DNA of 64,000 bases from Humulus lupulus (lineage: Eukaryota > Streptophyta > Magnoliopsida > Rosales > Cannabaceae), in assembly GCF_963169125.1 (NCBI RefSeq), contig NC_084795.1, forward strand, positions 130,365,701 through 130,429,700. Direction: 5' to 3'. Positions 1-11,112 of the stretch are shown here, in pieces. Position numbers and translations under genes: made by a program. The notes beneath the pieces were generated by a model that did no database searches, was not told the origin of the DNA, and saw only the letters and a program-made list of their open reading frames with translations. Each line of letters opens with the position of its first letter. The stretch's first letter is position 1.

Positions 1-64
1 TCATCATTAACACTCGGACCGTCTATAAATATAACTAAGAAGAAAAAAGGGGAAGAAAAGTTAC

Positions 65-534
65 CGCGGCGGCAAGCTCGATACTCTTCTCGTAGAGGGC
101 GGTGCAGTCTCGGGCGTTGTCCAAAAATTGCCATTGGGGAGCATCAAAACTGCTAAAGCTTTGGCCGATTTAGGACAAGACGTCTGAGCCCAGCGTAGCC
201 CCATGGGATCCAGCAGCATTGTCAATTACATACTCCTCAACGTGAGTAGAAACTGACAGCTTGTGAGTTAAAGAAGCAGAAGGCTCTTTTGGAGGTGGAC
301 CGAGTGACAGGTGAACCAATACAAGAGGTTGAGGCTCGGCCATAACGGAGGCACCGACCTGTGAAGTCGACACCACAGTGGAGCTCGTGGCAGGCGGAGC
401 CGAGGGAGGAGGTGTTTTTTTGGTCCTCTTGAGGACCTTGGTAGGTCGGTCAACCTTTCGCGACCCCCTGGGGCGCTTGCTCCTCTTGGCACCGCCACTC
501 TCGAGGATATTGTCGAGGTCGGAATCCATCTCAC
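65..534 (-). CDS. Antisense gene exon 4 (basic, proline-rich region)
   Basis: The exon starts after acceptor TGTGTAG and reaches a donor GTAA at 64-61. It encodes a basic segment (KRSKRPRGSRK...), resembling a nuclear targeting or nucleic-acid-binding stretch, then a Pro/Ser-rich linker and a conserved end (GATLGSDVLS then a stop at 172-170, then QSFSSFDAPQWQFLDNARDC in the same frame). The copy at 10560-11038 reads through the equivalent position, so the stop is a lesion of this copy. Localisation is inferred only from composition. Confidence 0.6.
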
Positions 535-642
535 CTACACAGTCACACCACAATGTGAGTTATAACAAAAAAGAAAAAGTATATAAAGTGACTCAGCATC
601 GCGTAGATATACAAAATAATGAAAGGGCGAGTGGAGAGAAAC

Positions 643-1295
643 CTAACTGGAACTCTCCTCCGAGCTTGAACTCGGAGACCATGAAATTCCCCCATCTTCA
701 GAAGAGGCGGGGGGAGTACCTTCCCTATAGGTGGACGTCAACCTCGAAAGGTCTCTATAGTCATTGGTCCCATATTGGACGGCTATTCCGTCCCACACCT
801 CATTCAAACTGTACATAGTGTCATACTTCCCGAGCCAACTATCAAACCTATGAACCCGATCATCTACCCAAGTCCATATATAGAAATGGTCCCTATCGTC
901 CTTGCATAATACTAACCTATCAGGTTTGTGTTTTAATAGGGTGGGGGACCACATTTTCGAGCTTAGGATGACTATACCTTGATCATCCGAGCCCGAGCTC
1001 GAGGCTTCATCGTTGGCCTCGTTCCCCGACTGCGGGCTCCTTCGGTGAACCGGAGGCGGGGGCCTCACCTCTCTCCTTGGAGGGAGGATGCCTGTTGGCA
1101 AAGGCACGAGCTCCCAGAGGTCGTACTTTTTGTTGGACCAATCCGAGGTTGACTGGCCATCTCCCAAAAGCCCGCAAGCTCGGAGCTTACTCTCATGCAA
1201 AAGATATGAGAGAGACCTCCTACCATAAGGGAGTTGGAGCAGAGCCTCTCTATGCTCCTTCATCACGTCAGTGGGAGTAGGACAATGATAGTTGG
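643..1295 (-). CDS. Antisense gene exon 3
   Basis: The exon begins after the acceptor ATTTTCCAG and joins exon 2 in matching phase. It encodes about 215 residues, including a DDRDHFYIWTWVDDRVHRF stretch and an acidic, Ser-rich end (SSSSEESSS). The same block is conserved at 9832-10467. The frame ends at TAG (645-643). A GT two bases before that stop (CCA|GTTAGG, exon end 648) would remove the stop and join exon 4 in phase, and the same arrangement occurs in the other Tat-A copy. Whether the stop or the splice is used cannot be told from sequence alone. Confidence 0.6.
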
Positions 1296-1379
1296 CTGGA
1301 AAATAAAACACATTTCAACTAAGTACGAGCCTACATACAAAAGTCCGAGCACAGAGATAAAGAGGGTTGGGGTACTTAC

Positions 1380-2271
1380 GAATCTGTCTGAATGAATAGT
1401 ATCGAGACGGGGATAGGCCATCTGTCCAGAAGAAGGCCTTCTTAAAGTCAGGAGGATGGTTGGGAAGATCCTCGAACACCTTTTTCTCCATGGGGTAGCT
1501 CGAAAGATAGTAGAAGCCGTCTCCTCCCCGAGCTCGGGAGGGATTGCTTTTCAGACAGAAGAGATACAGGATCTCCTTTGGTGACGGTCCTTCCCACTTC
1601 AACTCGTGGTACAACGAATTCAGGGCAGACAGAACCCTGTAAGAATTAGTGTTGAGCTGGAATGGAGCCAACCCAACAAAGTTTGTGAAGTCCTTGAAGA
1701 AAGACTTCAAAGGCAGTAACGATCCTGCCTTCATATGCTCCTGGCTCCAAGCCGCATACCTCAGCTTGTTATCATGATTTCCATCTCCTGGGGCATGGTA
1801 GCTTCGCTCACGGGAAGTAGGGGCTCGACACCTTAAGGAGCTTGACAGTCTGAGACCGTGAAAGGCCAGGACATCGTTTATCTGACCTGTCGAGGTAACC
1901 GAGCTCCAGTAGTGCTCGGCCTCGAAGAACTCCCTCCGTGGCTGCGAGGTAGAAGGCTCCCCCATCAGTGAGAATTGGAGCTCTCCTGGGTTGTACGCGA
2001 TGGTCACTTTTAACCTAGGGTCGAGGGGGATCGGCCTGGGCCCTGAATCAGTTTCCGGATAAAGAGCCTCTCGAAGGATTCTCCTCTTCTTTTCTATGAC
2101 CTCGACGATTTGGCGGCGATAGTGAGCTCGGGTTTCTTCCTGTTCGCGCGCGAGATCGTATTCACGAATCAGATGTTGGTTCCGAGCAAACAGCGATTCT
2201 GGGCTTGGAGCTTTTGGCGAATACGGAATTGCCAGCAGCGATGCCCACCGTCTTTCCAGATTCTGTGACAT
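1380..2271 (-). CDS. Antisense gene exon 2 (conserved core domain)
   Basis: Open for 297 codons from an ATG directly after a pyrimidine-rich acceptor (TTTCTTTCTCGCTAG) to a donor GTAAGTA at 1379. A charged helical segment (residues about 25-65, rich in R, E and K) is followed by a core with FFEAEHYW, WSQEHMKAG, LPLKSFFKDF, GLAPFQLN and a YLFCLKSNPSR stretch. This layout matches the antisense product at 9130-9750 and, more distantly, the one at 33594-34125 (HLPLRSYFANF, GIAPFKL, YFYGLKSQP). I read it as the Transposase_28-like domain; its biochemical role is not established. Confidence 0.7.
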
Positions 2272-2797
2272 CTAGCGAGAAAGAAAAAATGGTGAAGGCC
2301 ATGCATGCAAGGATTCAAGAATTACGAGCTTGGCAAGACAAGCTCGGAGAGTGCTTGGGTACGAAACGAGCTCGATACTGGAAACCCGATTAAGAGTCAG
2401 AACGTGTATTCTACAAGAAAAAGGAGGGGAGTGGATCAAATTTTTGAGAATCCCGAAATATCAGGGAAAAAGGTGACGGTTATTCAGAACTGGTAGTCTT
2501 GGGTATCGTGCATTCTTTAAAACCAAGATTTTGTACCCGATATTTTGGTGTGCAAGATATGTCTTTTAAATTTTGAAAACCCAAAAAAAAGAGACCTTGT
2601 TTGAGCTTGTTCTACATCAAAGCTGGATTTGGAACCAGTGACTTAAACCTAGCGTGGAAACTTAAACTTAAATGCCTATCGGCCAGAGCCTCCTAGCATG
2701 TCAAACTAAAAAATAAACCAGTACATTCCCAAAAATAAAAGAACAACACAGACAGAAACCAGCATAAAGGAAAACGAAAAGATCATCAGATACTTAC

Positions 2798-2906
2798 ACA
2801 ATGATGGCGATTGCAGAGAAATCGTTGATTGAAGGAGAGGCTGCAGGTGTAACCTTACGGTCTCGAACAAGCTAGCGATCCTTTGTTTCTTTGGCTGGGA
2901 GAACAT
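2798..2906 (-). CDS. Antisense gene, first exon (possible leader exon)
   Basis: The exon starts at an ATG (2906) that follows a TATA box by about 100 bases and ends at a consensus donor GTAAGTA (2797-2791). It encodes about 36 residues beginning MFSQPKKQRIAS. The copy at 8207-8318 encodes a similar peptide (MFSKPRKQD...) with the same donor, so the exon is conserved. It leaves one extra base and does not join in phase to the next exon at 2271, and the same mismatch is seen in the other copy. It may therefore be a leader with a short upstream frame, or a small exon may lie in between. Confidence 0.5.
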
Positions 2907-3002
2907 GCAAAAGAAAAAAGCTCTCTAGGATGGCTTCTGGTTTTGCCTCTTTTCTTTTTTCTCTGATGAGTGTAAAATAAGAGGAAGAAGATGTCCAGGG
3001 CC

Positions 3003-3011
3003 TTATATATA
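3003..3011 (-). promoter_or_regulatory. TATA box of the antisense gene, Tat-A copy 1
   Basis: On the minus strand this reads CTATATATAA, about 100 bases before the first antisense ATG (2906) and about 260 bases inside the polypurine tract. The equivalent position in Tat-A copy 2 holds TATAAATAT (8112-8120), and in Tat-B TATAAAA (32687-32693), so the site is conserved in place although the surrounding DNA differs. Confidence 0.6.
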
Positions 3012-3272
3012 GATAGTAAAAAGTGGTAAAAAGGGATTAATCTAAGCCATTGGCCAGAATCCTTATAAAATCCGACGGCCAGGGAAAAATGACAAGATGA
3101 CACCGAAAAGGTGGCAGGTGAACGATCGTGGGCGGATTTCCAAGGTACTCGAGTACCTTGGATGAGCAATACCCAACTGACACGTTTCCACCCTTAAGTA
3201 TGTGTGACGGTGCGGTTCCCGAAGAAAGAAGTTCAAAAGTTTCCTTCTCATAGGATTCGAACAAATACTTTT

Positions 3273-3284
3273 GAGGGGGCAAAA
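3273..3284 (+). other. Polypurine tract of Tat-A copy 1
   Basis: GAGGGGGCAAAA sits directly before the LTR start TGTTAC. It is the expected primer for plus-strand DNA synthesis. The identical tract, reversed, sits at 7837-7848 in copy 2. Confidence 0.9.
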
Positions 3285-4080
3285 TGTTACACCCAGATTT
3301 CGAGCCTTAAGAATTGTGATCTCGAAAGCTGGATTCGTCAGGAATGGGCTCGTAATGTCTGGAACACGTGTCTGCCACCTAGGCACTGAACCTACAAAGC
3401 AGGGGCAACCTTGAAGATGGTAGCCTCGAAACCCTCACAAGCTCGAAAGACAGATATCGAAGTGCGTTTGTTCTCGGATGACCTCGGATCAGGGGTTCCA
3501 AGCCTGACATAAGTATGAGCTCGAAGCCACATGATCTCGAGGAAAATGCTACAGCTCGAAAGTCACTAAGAGACCTTGGTGGGCACGGCACTGACGATGT
3601 AGATTGATAACTTTGAATATCTTAGTGAGTCATTTTGGAGAGACGCAGTCTATATTCATTGTTGTAAATCCCCTATAGTGAAGGGGTATTTATTATTCAG
3701 TATTACGCCCCCTGATCTTCAGGGACGTTTCCTTGTATATAGGAGTTACAAGCTTTTAATGCCATTAAATTTATTTACATATACAGAATAACTTCCAGAA
3801 ATGTGTGGGATAGTATTTTGACATCTCCTCTATAAATAGAGAAGTCATGCACCATTGTAAAGGACCGAATTTTTGTGATCTTGAGAGAAACTCTGGAGAA
3901 TTAATTCTTGAAGAATTTCCAGAAATCATCTTAAGTTCTAATAACAAAGACTCGTGGACTAGGCAGAGTTAACTGCTGAACCACGTAAAAAATCCTGTTT
4001 GTCTTATTGTATTTTTCTGGCCATAACTATTTACTGTTTTCGTGCTCTTTATTCACTGTTGACGAAAAACGACGTCAACA
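3285..4080 (+). repeat. 3' LTR of Tat-A copy 1 (796 bp)
   Basis: Begins TGTTACACCCAGATTTCGAG after the PPT and ends CGTCAACA. A TATA box (TATAAATA, 3831-3838) sits inside a short inverted repeat (CTCTA/TAGAG). The R-U5 part carries the block GACTAGGCAGAGTTAACTG, which is also found reversed in the copy-2 LTRs. The last 24 bases form a hairpin with perfect 8-bp arms. Confidence 0.9.
4057..4080 (+). other. Inverted repeat at the U5 end of the Tat-A LTR
   Basis: TGTTGACG (4057-4064) and CGTCAACA (4073-4080) are perfect 8-bp arms around an 8-base loop that ends exactly at the LTR terminus. The copy-2 5' LTR keeps a 7-bp version (18962-18985). It could matter for integrase recognition or for the RNA structure next to the PBS; this is inference. 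Confidence 0.6.
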
Positions 4081-5599
4081 ATATCAAACTATAAAATGAT
4101 AAATAATATTTGTTTATTTAAAGAAATTGATTTGTAAAGCCTTTATATTATTACTTTCGTTTAAAATAACAAATGAAATATTATTAAAAATAAAATAATA
4201 GTATTTTTGTAATTTAAAAAATTATACTTGATTCTAGTATTCAATAGATGTATTTTTTTAATTCTGTTAAAAAATATTTCATGAGTAAAATTGTTTATAA
4301 ATTATTTTGTTGAAATATATTATTATATTAATTTTATGAAAATATGAAAACTTAACAGATTCGTATACACAACCAAACACAGAAAGTGATATTCCCAGGA
4401 ATCATAAATAAGATTACAGTGCACAACCAAACATAATGATGTATGTTTCCAGACTATCAGATTACCCTTTTCAACTTTCCTAGTAATATGAAAACTGTGA
4501 ACTCCTCATACCAACGGCCATGTTACATTAATTTTAGTCATTAAATTATTGAATAGTTACAATTAATTCATTAATTGAATAATTATGACCTTCAACCTAA
4601 TACTAATTGGAGCAAATATTTTTTTATTTTAAATATTATATTTCCTTTTAAAAATATTAATTAAGATTTATTTTCTTTTAAAAATAAATTTAATTATAAT
4701 CACTAATTAGTTTATAAAAATTATAATTTTTAATCAAAATTATAATAAGTCATTTTTAGCAATTAAAATTCATAATCATTTCTGTTTTTAATACTTAAGT
4801 CCTTAGTATAAATTTTTTAACTTTTAAATCGTTAAACATAATTTTATTTAATTTAAAAATAATAATTTTAAAAAACTCATCAACGTTACACAACATTTTA
4901 AAAAAGAAATCCTAATTCATTTTTCTCTTGAAAAGTGGGTAATGAACACATTCACTCAACTCAGGCATTTCCCCACACCCGCCATAGACTCGTACTCAAT
5001 TTGTATGATATTTTTTCTTTACCCATATCTATTTTTTATTTTGATATTTAAAAGTCTTACACAACTCATGAAGTGTATTTTGTTATTCTTTCTTCTCTTT
5101 TTTCTCTCTACAAGGAAAGCCCAAAATCCAAAATGGATAAAACATTTCCCCAGTTGTTTTTACTTTTCTTTATTTAATTTGCATGCTTATTTTGTTTAGT
5201 GATGATTACTATTCTTGATGATCTTAATATGAAAAAACGAATGACCTACAAAAAAAAATGGTGTCAATGTAGCATTGATAAGTACAATTTTATTTATATA
5301 TTTTTAATTTCCACAGGCTTAGAATTATTATTTTTTAGTTATTTTAATAATTTTAATTTTTGTTTTTGATATTTTGTAATTTTTGGGTTAAAAAAAATTA
5401 ACAGTGAAAATACATATTTATTAATGTAAAAATAAATTGAGTTTGAATTAATATTTCTATGGCTTTAATTTAATATATACATTTTTTGGAAATATTTAAT
5501 TTTGATTTAATTTATTTTGTTTTGTAGGTTAGTGTGATATTTTTATAAAGAAAATAAAAGAATCTCAACCTCAGTCTGAGCTAAAGCAGAAGCGGAAAC
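4081..5599. other. AT-rich intergenic DNA, no gene seen
   Basis: About 1.5 kb of strongly AT-rich sequence between the Tat-A LTR and the Athila-like element. The only structure I notice is an imperfect direct repeat of about 50 bases, each copy starting CACAACCAAACA (near 4370 and 4421). An open frame at 4942-5199 is hydrophobic, low in complexity and without a recognisable domain, so I do not call it. Confidence 0.6.
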
Positions 5600-6773
5600 T
5601 TAAGGAGTGATTTTGACACTGTTCCAGCCATATTTTGGAAATTATTCAAGAAATAGAAGTTGTATATATTTTTCTTAGATTTCCAAAACATATTGAGTCG
5701 TCCAATTCAGAATTATATCGAGGGAGATATAACCAAAATACGATTAGTTGCGTGGGAAAAATCTGTTTCTTGAAGAATACGAAAATAACAGATTCAAACT
5801 CCAATTTTGCAACCAACTAGCAGATATTTTACCCCAAATAAAAAAATTGGAGATATCACAATAATATTAAAAGAAAATTAATATCTATTTGAAAACACGC
5901 TCTACACTATCTCTACATTCTTTTCTACCCTTTTTCTCTTGGTAAATTTTAGGTTTTTTATTTAATTATGTCTAGCTAAGTTTTATTTTATATTAAGGGT
6001 TATTTCAAAACCCTCGACATGAGATCTTGAATGCATTGATGAATTTTATTTCTTCAATTCCCTTATATTAAATTGCTTCTATTTTTCTATTTGAATGATA
6101 TGAATCTTGTAAGAACTTGTTTAGATGGACAGTAATTAGGGTTTTGCATTGTTCTATTATAATCTTAGGATTTTCACCTAATAGTTTAGGATTCTTAGTA
6201 GAGTGATAAACTGCAATTAAGGTATTATGACATGTATTTAATTGTGATGAAGAATAGTACCTAGGTTAAATAAATTTCATGTTTAATGAATTTGTTGCTT
6301 AGACTAACTTGTTTCCATTGACTGTAATATTTTTCCTGGGTTAAATAGATCACATGCCTAATGGGTTTATTGCTTGGTAAAAATGATTAATTAACAGCGC
6401 TTAACTTTAATTAATTATAATAGGGAAACTGGTATAATTGACTGCTTAAGTGTTGTTTGCATGGTTAATAGTTTAATTGGGAATAGGGTATATTATTTGT
6501 CATTTTTGATAGATTGATTGTAAATGGTGCAGAATGATTCCTAATTGTTTCTCTAAATTGTGTTATCCATTGTTCTTTGATATTTATTCTATTCTACTTT
6601 ATTAGTTCTTAAAATCAAATCCCCTTTTTAATTATTGTTTTATTTTGAATAATAAATTAAATCATGGTCCTCGTGGGTTTGACCTTTATTTTCCGCTATA
6701 CTTAAGTAGGTTGTATAATTAAGAGATAATAAATCATTAAATTTGTTACGGCATACGACATGCATAAAATGTT
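5600..6773 (+). repeat. Athila-like 5' LTR / leader region
   Basis: The region ends a few bases before the PBS and contains the text GTCCTCGTGGGTTTGACC (6666-6683), a block commonly seen near the 3' end of Athila/Ogre-type LTRs. The exact LTR start and terminal CA could not be fixed because the 3' LTR is missing or truncated. There are no open frames of interest. Confidence 0.45.
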
Positions 6774-6791
6774 TGGCGCTGTTGTCGGGGA
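6774..6791 (+). other. Primer-binding site, tRNA-Asp type
   Basis: TGGCGCTGTTGTCGGGGA differs at two positions (both C to T) from the standard plant Athila primer site TGGCGCCGTTGCCGGGGA. Both changes are transitions of the kind expected from methylated-cytosine decay. Confidence 0.75.
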
Positions 6792-6891
6792 CTATTTTAT
6801 TTAATTTGTTATTCATTTTTTCCTTTTTACTAACTTAGTTTATTAATTGTGCTTGATGTTTTCAGGGCTTGCATAAAACTTGGTTTGAGAG

Positions 6892-7010
6892 ATGGAAATG
6901 CACTTTCGACATTGTTATGATCCACAAATGAATAGATATGACCCCTATTGTAACAATTACAATTCACAATAGGAGGAATATTCTAATACTTTATATTGTG
7001 GAAATCAATA
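6892..7010 (+). pseudogene. Athila-like gag, 5' piece
   Basis: An ATG about 100 bases after the PBS opens a short frame rich in Tyr, Asn and Asp (MEMHFRHCYDPQ...) that meets a stop and then the Tat-A insertion at 7011. The same Tyr/Asn-rich style resumes at 19796. I base the gag assignment on position after the PBS and on continuity with the piece at 29560. It is degraded and partial. Confidence 0.45.
7006..7010. repeat. Target-site duplication, left copy (CAATA)
   Basis: CAATA directly before the LTR start TGTTGACG is identical to 19791-19795 directly after the other LTR end. This fixes both borders of Tat-A copy 2. Confidence 0.95.
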
Positions 7011-7836
7011 TGTTGACGTTGTTTTTCATCAACTTAAATAGTAGAGCAATTAAACAAATGAAAAATGGAGCAAATGAATTTAAAGAGGAAGACAATAAGG
7101 TTTTTACGTGGTTCAATAGTTAATTCTGCCTAGTCCACGAGTCTATGTTATTAAGACTTGGAGTTTTCTGGAAATTCTTCAAAGATGAATTCCCCATTAC
7201 TTTCTCTCCAGAAATCAGGAATTGGTCCTCTATAAGTGGTGATTCCTTATCTATTTATAGAGAAGGATGCATAATTCATTCTCACATATTTTGGGAAGAT
7301 ATTCTGTAAATCAATTGAAATAATGATATTAAATGCATTATCTCCTATATACACGGAAACGTCCCATGAAGATCGAGAACGGATAACAGATTAAATGACA
7401 TCCCTTAAATATTGGGATTACACAACAATAAATATGTTCACATGTAATGGGCTATCCCAGGTGATTCATCAGGTCTTCGAGATCAGCGATTGACATTGAG
7501 TCTGTCAGGACTTATGGATCAATCATGAACCTGCCACCCATTTTCACGCTACGCTCGGGATAGGTAGGTACTGTCGAGGTTGTCATCCCCAAGCTTATAC
7601 CTCCCGAGCTCGAACTATCTCCCCTGAGAACACTCGGTAAAAGATATATTCAAGTATTGTGCCATTGCCCGTCGTGAGCTCAGAGAATATCTGCGGTTAC
7701 ACATCCTCGAGGTCGTTGTTTTACTTCAGAGGGTTCTATGGCTGGACCATATGATGTTTTCATACATTTCGAGCTCACACCTGACGAGCCCAGTTTTCAG
7801 AGTCATAACCTCTCATCTCGAAATCTGGGTGTAACA
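7011..7836 (-). repeat. 3' LTR of Tat-A copy 2 (826 bp)
   Basis: Read on the minus strand it starts TGTTACACCCAGATTTCGAG and ends GTCAACA, the same as the LTR at 3285-4080. The PPT adjoins it at 7837. Confidence 0.93.
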
Positions 7837-7848
7837 TTTTGCCCCCTC
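7837..7848 (-). other. Polypurine tract of Tat-A copy 2
   Basis: The minus strand reads GAGGGGGCAAAA immediately before the 3' LTR. Confidence 0.9.
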
Positions 7849-8111
7849 AAAAGTATCAGTTCGAATCCTATGAGAAGGAAACTTTTGAACTGCCCCTCTT
7901 GGAAACTGTACCATCAATTGCACTCGAGTGTGGACACGCGTTAGCCACAGATTTCTCAATCAGAGTACTTGAGTGCTTTTCATACCACACGCACGTCCAT
8001 CCACCTGCCACCTCTATGGCGCCAGTCTTCCGTTTGTCCCTGGCCATTTGATCAAGTATTGAGATTGGCCAATGGTCCAGATCACTTCGTTGTTTGGTAT
8101 CCTCTGGGGCC

Positions 8112-8120
8112 TATAAATAT
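8112..8120 (+). promoter_or_regulatory. TATA box of the antisense gene, Tat-A copy 2
   Basis: TATAAATAT lies 35 bases before a first ATG (8147) and 95 before the conserved ATG (8207). The position corresponds to the TATA boxes at 3003-3011 and 32687-32693 in the other copies. Confidence 0.6.
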
Positions 8121-9129
8121 GTCATCTTCTTCCTCATTTTAACATTATGTTTTCAGAAGGAGAGAAGATCAAAGGAAACCAGAACTTAAAAAACTTCGGT
8201 CGTTGCATGTTCTCTAAGCCGAGGAAGCAAGACACCGATGGTCCGTTTGACTCCGTGAGATCGTTCTTGCAACCAATCCTCCAATCTTTGATCTCTCTGT
8301 TTCCACCATCTACATTGTGTAAGTGTTCATTCTTGATCCCCATATGTTCGTATATATATTTTGTTTTTTCCATGCATGTTTATGGTTGCAGTAGCATTTA
8401 GGTGCATTTACTAATTTTATACTAGAATGTTTCAATCAATACCGTGTAGTTTTTAGGTTCTTCTGAGATTACGGATTTTTCAAACCCAGATTTTTGCATT
8501 TTATTGGGTTATCTTGATTTCAACTATTGTATCGTATAGACCAAGAAAATTGGGTACAAGATTGGGGTTTGTAAATTGCACATTTCTCAAAAATATCACT
8601 TTTTGAGTAATCGCCAACTTTTTTCCCTGAATATCCGGGATTTTCGAAAACAAATCCACCTTCCCCCCTTCCCGTGGAATACACGCTCCAAGCCTGATCT
8701 CGTTCTTTGGGTCGAGCTTGCTCCACAGGCTCGGTCATTTGAGCTTAGGCCGTCTAGATTTTTATTCTTAATTTCATGCTCGTCTGACCCTTACCCTTTT
8801 TCTCTCTTGCTAGTTGCTGCAAAACTCATAAAAGTGGTGGGGGTCAAAGCTCGCAATTCCTTACTCACTGAAAACTCTGAGCCCGGAGTCACCTTTTACT
8901 CAGAATCAACGTTTGATTCGAGAGCACCAACTAAGGCATGAGCAAGAAGATATCCGAGCTCACTTTCGACGTCAAATCAACGAGGTTGAAAAGAGGAGAA
9001 GGAAGAGACATAGGGTCGTCATCTACCCAGATCCAGACCCCGAGCCTAGACCAATCCCCATTGATACCACACTTAAAGTGACAATCACCTTCAAGCCAGG
9101 AGATCTCTAATTTTCACTGATGGGAGAAC

Positions 9130-9750
9130 CATCAAATCCCCCTTCTACCTCACAGCCAACCTCCATTCCCACCTCGAAGAGAGAATTTTTTGAGGCCGAG
9201 CACTACTGGAGCTCGATTTCTTCATTGGGGCAGAACTCTGACATCTTGGCCCTCCATATTGGAATGTCGGGCTCGTTGAGGTGTCGGGCTCGCTGAGGTG
9301 TCGAGCTCTGACCTCCCATGAGCGAAGGTGCCACTCCCCGGGAGATGGTAATCCCGACAAGAAGTTAAAATATGCGGCTTGGAGCCAGGAGCACATGAAG
9401 GCAGGGGCCTTATTGCCCTTAAAGTCCTTTTTCAAGGACTTCTTGGATTTTGTTGGGATTGCTCCTTTCCAGATCAACACCAACTCTTTCAGGGTTTTGT
9501 CAGCCCTGAGGTCGCTTTACCATGAGCTAAAGTGGGAAGGACCTTCACCACAGGAGATCCTATATCTCTTTTGCTTGGAAAGCAATCCCTCCCGAGCTTG
9601 GGGAGGGGACGACTTCTACTACCTTTCAAGCTATCCCAAGGAAAAGAAAAATCTTTGAGGATTTACCCAACCATCCCCCCGATTTCAAGAAGGCTTTCTT
9701 TTGTACGGGTGGCCTAGCTCCCTCCAGATACTATTCGTTTAGACGAATCC
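9130..9750 (+). CDS. Antisense gene, core-domain exon (frameshifted)
   Basis: This part of exon 2 aligns with 1380-2150 on the minus strand. The frame changes near 9290, where a short sequence (GGGCTCG.TGAGGTGTCG) is duplicated in tandem, and again near 9650. It ends at donor GTAAGTATAA. Core motifs such as LPLKSFFKDFLDFVGIAPFQ are intact, but the reading frame is not. Confidence 0.6.
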
Positions 9751-10559
9751 GTAAGTATAAAAAATCTCTTATTTTTATGCTCAAATTTTTTGCTTAGGCT
9801 CGAATCACTCATGATATGTTTATTTCTCCAACCAATTATCATCGACCTACTCCCTCCGATAAGATGAAGGAACACAAGGAGGCCTTGTTCCAATTCCCTT
9901 ATGATACGTTCCCTTTCCTATCTTCTTCACGAAGATAGGCTTCGAGCTTGCAGTCTCCTGGAAAAGGATCAGTCTAGAAATGACTGGTCCAATAAGAAAT
10001 ACACCAAGTGGGAGTTTGTGCCTCTCTCAACCGGCAGCCTTCCTCCGAGGCGCAACTCTAAGCCACAATCCCCAGCTTGACGTCGCAGGAGTCCGCAATC
10101 AGGGAACGAGGCCTCGAGCTCGAGCAACAGAGATACGGTCATCCTTAGCTCGGACTTATGGTCTCCCTCACTGATTAAACATAAGCCCGATAGATTAGTC
10201 TTGTGTGAAGATGATAGGGATCACTTTTATGTATGGTCTTGGGTGGATGAGAGGGTTCATAGGTTTAATAGTTGGTTAGGGAAATACGATACTATGTATA
10301 GTCTGAACGAGGTATGGGACGGAATAGTCGTTCAATATGGGACAAATGATTATAGGGACCTTTCGAGGTTGACTTCCACATATAGGGAAGGGACTCCCCT
10401 TGCCTCTTCTGAAGATGGGGGAGTTACATGGTCACCGAGGACGAGCTCGGGGGAGAGTTCCAGTTAGGTTCCTCTTTACCTATCCTTTATTCCTTGTCTG
10501 TCTGCATTGTGCTAACTTCTGTATCTTGGAATTTCTTATAATGTGGTGCAATTATGCAG

Positions 10560-11038
10560 GTGCTATGGACTCTTATCTCGACACCGTGCTCGCCAGTGGC
10601 GAGGGGGCTCAGAGGAGTAAGTGCCCGAGAGGCTCGCGAAAGTCAGATCGACCCGTAAAGGTCCTTAAGAGGACTGAGAAGACTCCCCCTCCTCCAGCTC
10701 CCACTATTATGAGCCCAGCCATGGACCCGACTCCTCAGGTTGAAACGTCCACCACAGTTGTTCCTCCTTTGCTTTCTCCGATCATGGTTCGCTCAACACT
10801 CGACCCACCTCCGAAAAAGCCCTCGGCCTCCAAAACACGCATGTTGTCGATTTCAACTAATGTTGATGAGTATGTAGTCGACAATGCTGCCAGGCCCCAT
10901 GGGGCTACACTTGGCTCGGACATCCTGTCCCGGGTAGGCCAGAGCATCAGTAGCTTCGAGGCTCCCCAGTGGCAGATTTTAAACAATGCTCGGGACTGCA
11001 ACACCCTTTATGACAAGAGTATCAAGCTCACTTCCACG
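10560..11038 (+). CDS. Antisense gene exon 4 (basic, proline-rich region)
   Basis: Open from an ATG at 10565 just after acceptor ATTATGCAG to donor GTAACTT. It encodes MDSYLDTVLASGEG, a basic KCPRGSRKSDR stretch, a Pro-rich linker and a conserved end (HGATLGSDILSRVGQS). Unlike the copy at 65-534, it has no stop at the SDILS position. Confidence 0.65.
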
Positions 11039-11112
11039 GTAACTTCACTTACTTTACCATTTGTTGTATTTATGCTTAGCATGTATTCTAACTGGATTTG
11101 TTTATGTTTCAG

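Larger units (their letters stand above)
65..2906 (-). pseudogene. Antisense spliced gene of Tat-A copy 1 (gypsy-type transposon domain plus tail)
   Basis: This gene runs opposite to the element's own gag-pol, between pol and the 3' LTR. Inferred exons are 2906-2798, 2271-1380, 1295-648 and 534-65. Introns have GTAAGT-type donors and CAG/TAG acceptors, and the exon 2-3 and 3-4 junctions keep phase. The middle part resembles the plant family that Pfam calls putative gypsy-type transposon (Transposase_28), judged from memory of its W-rich pattern and its position in Tat elements. Function is unknown in the family. A single in-frame stop in exon 4 (170-172) makes this copy a pseudogene, and the coiled-coil tail is beyond the window. 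It is colinear with the copy at 8147-11619. Confidence 0.75.
1..4080 (+). mobile_element. Ty3/gypsy Tat-lineage retrotransposon, family Tat-A copy 1 (3' part only)
   Basis: The window opens inside this element. What is left is the antisense gene (minus strand, 65-2906), the polypurine tract (3273-3284) and the 3' LTR (3285-4080). Its gag-pol would lie upstream of base 1 on the + strand. It is assigned to the same family as the element at 7011-19790 because the LTR ends match (TGTTACACCCAGATTTCGAG against the reverse complement at 7836), the PPT is the same, and the antisense gene is colinear exon by exon. The sequence after the LTR (ATATC at 4081) is the likely target duplication, but its partner is outside the window. 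The orientation is opposite to the other three Tat elements here. Confidence 0.88.

Noticed and set aside
4942..5199. 85-residue hydrophobic frame in AT-rich DNA
   Set aside because: Phe/Leu-rich low-complexity translation without promoter, splice or domain evidence.
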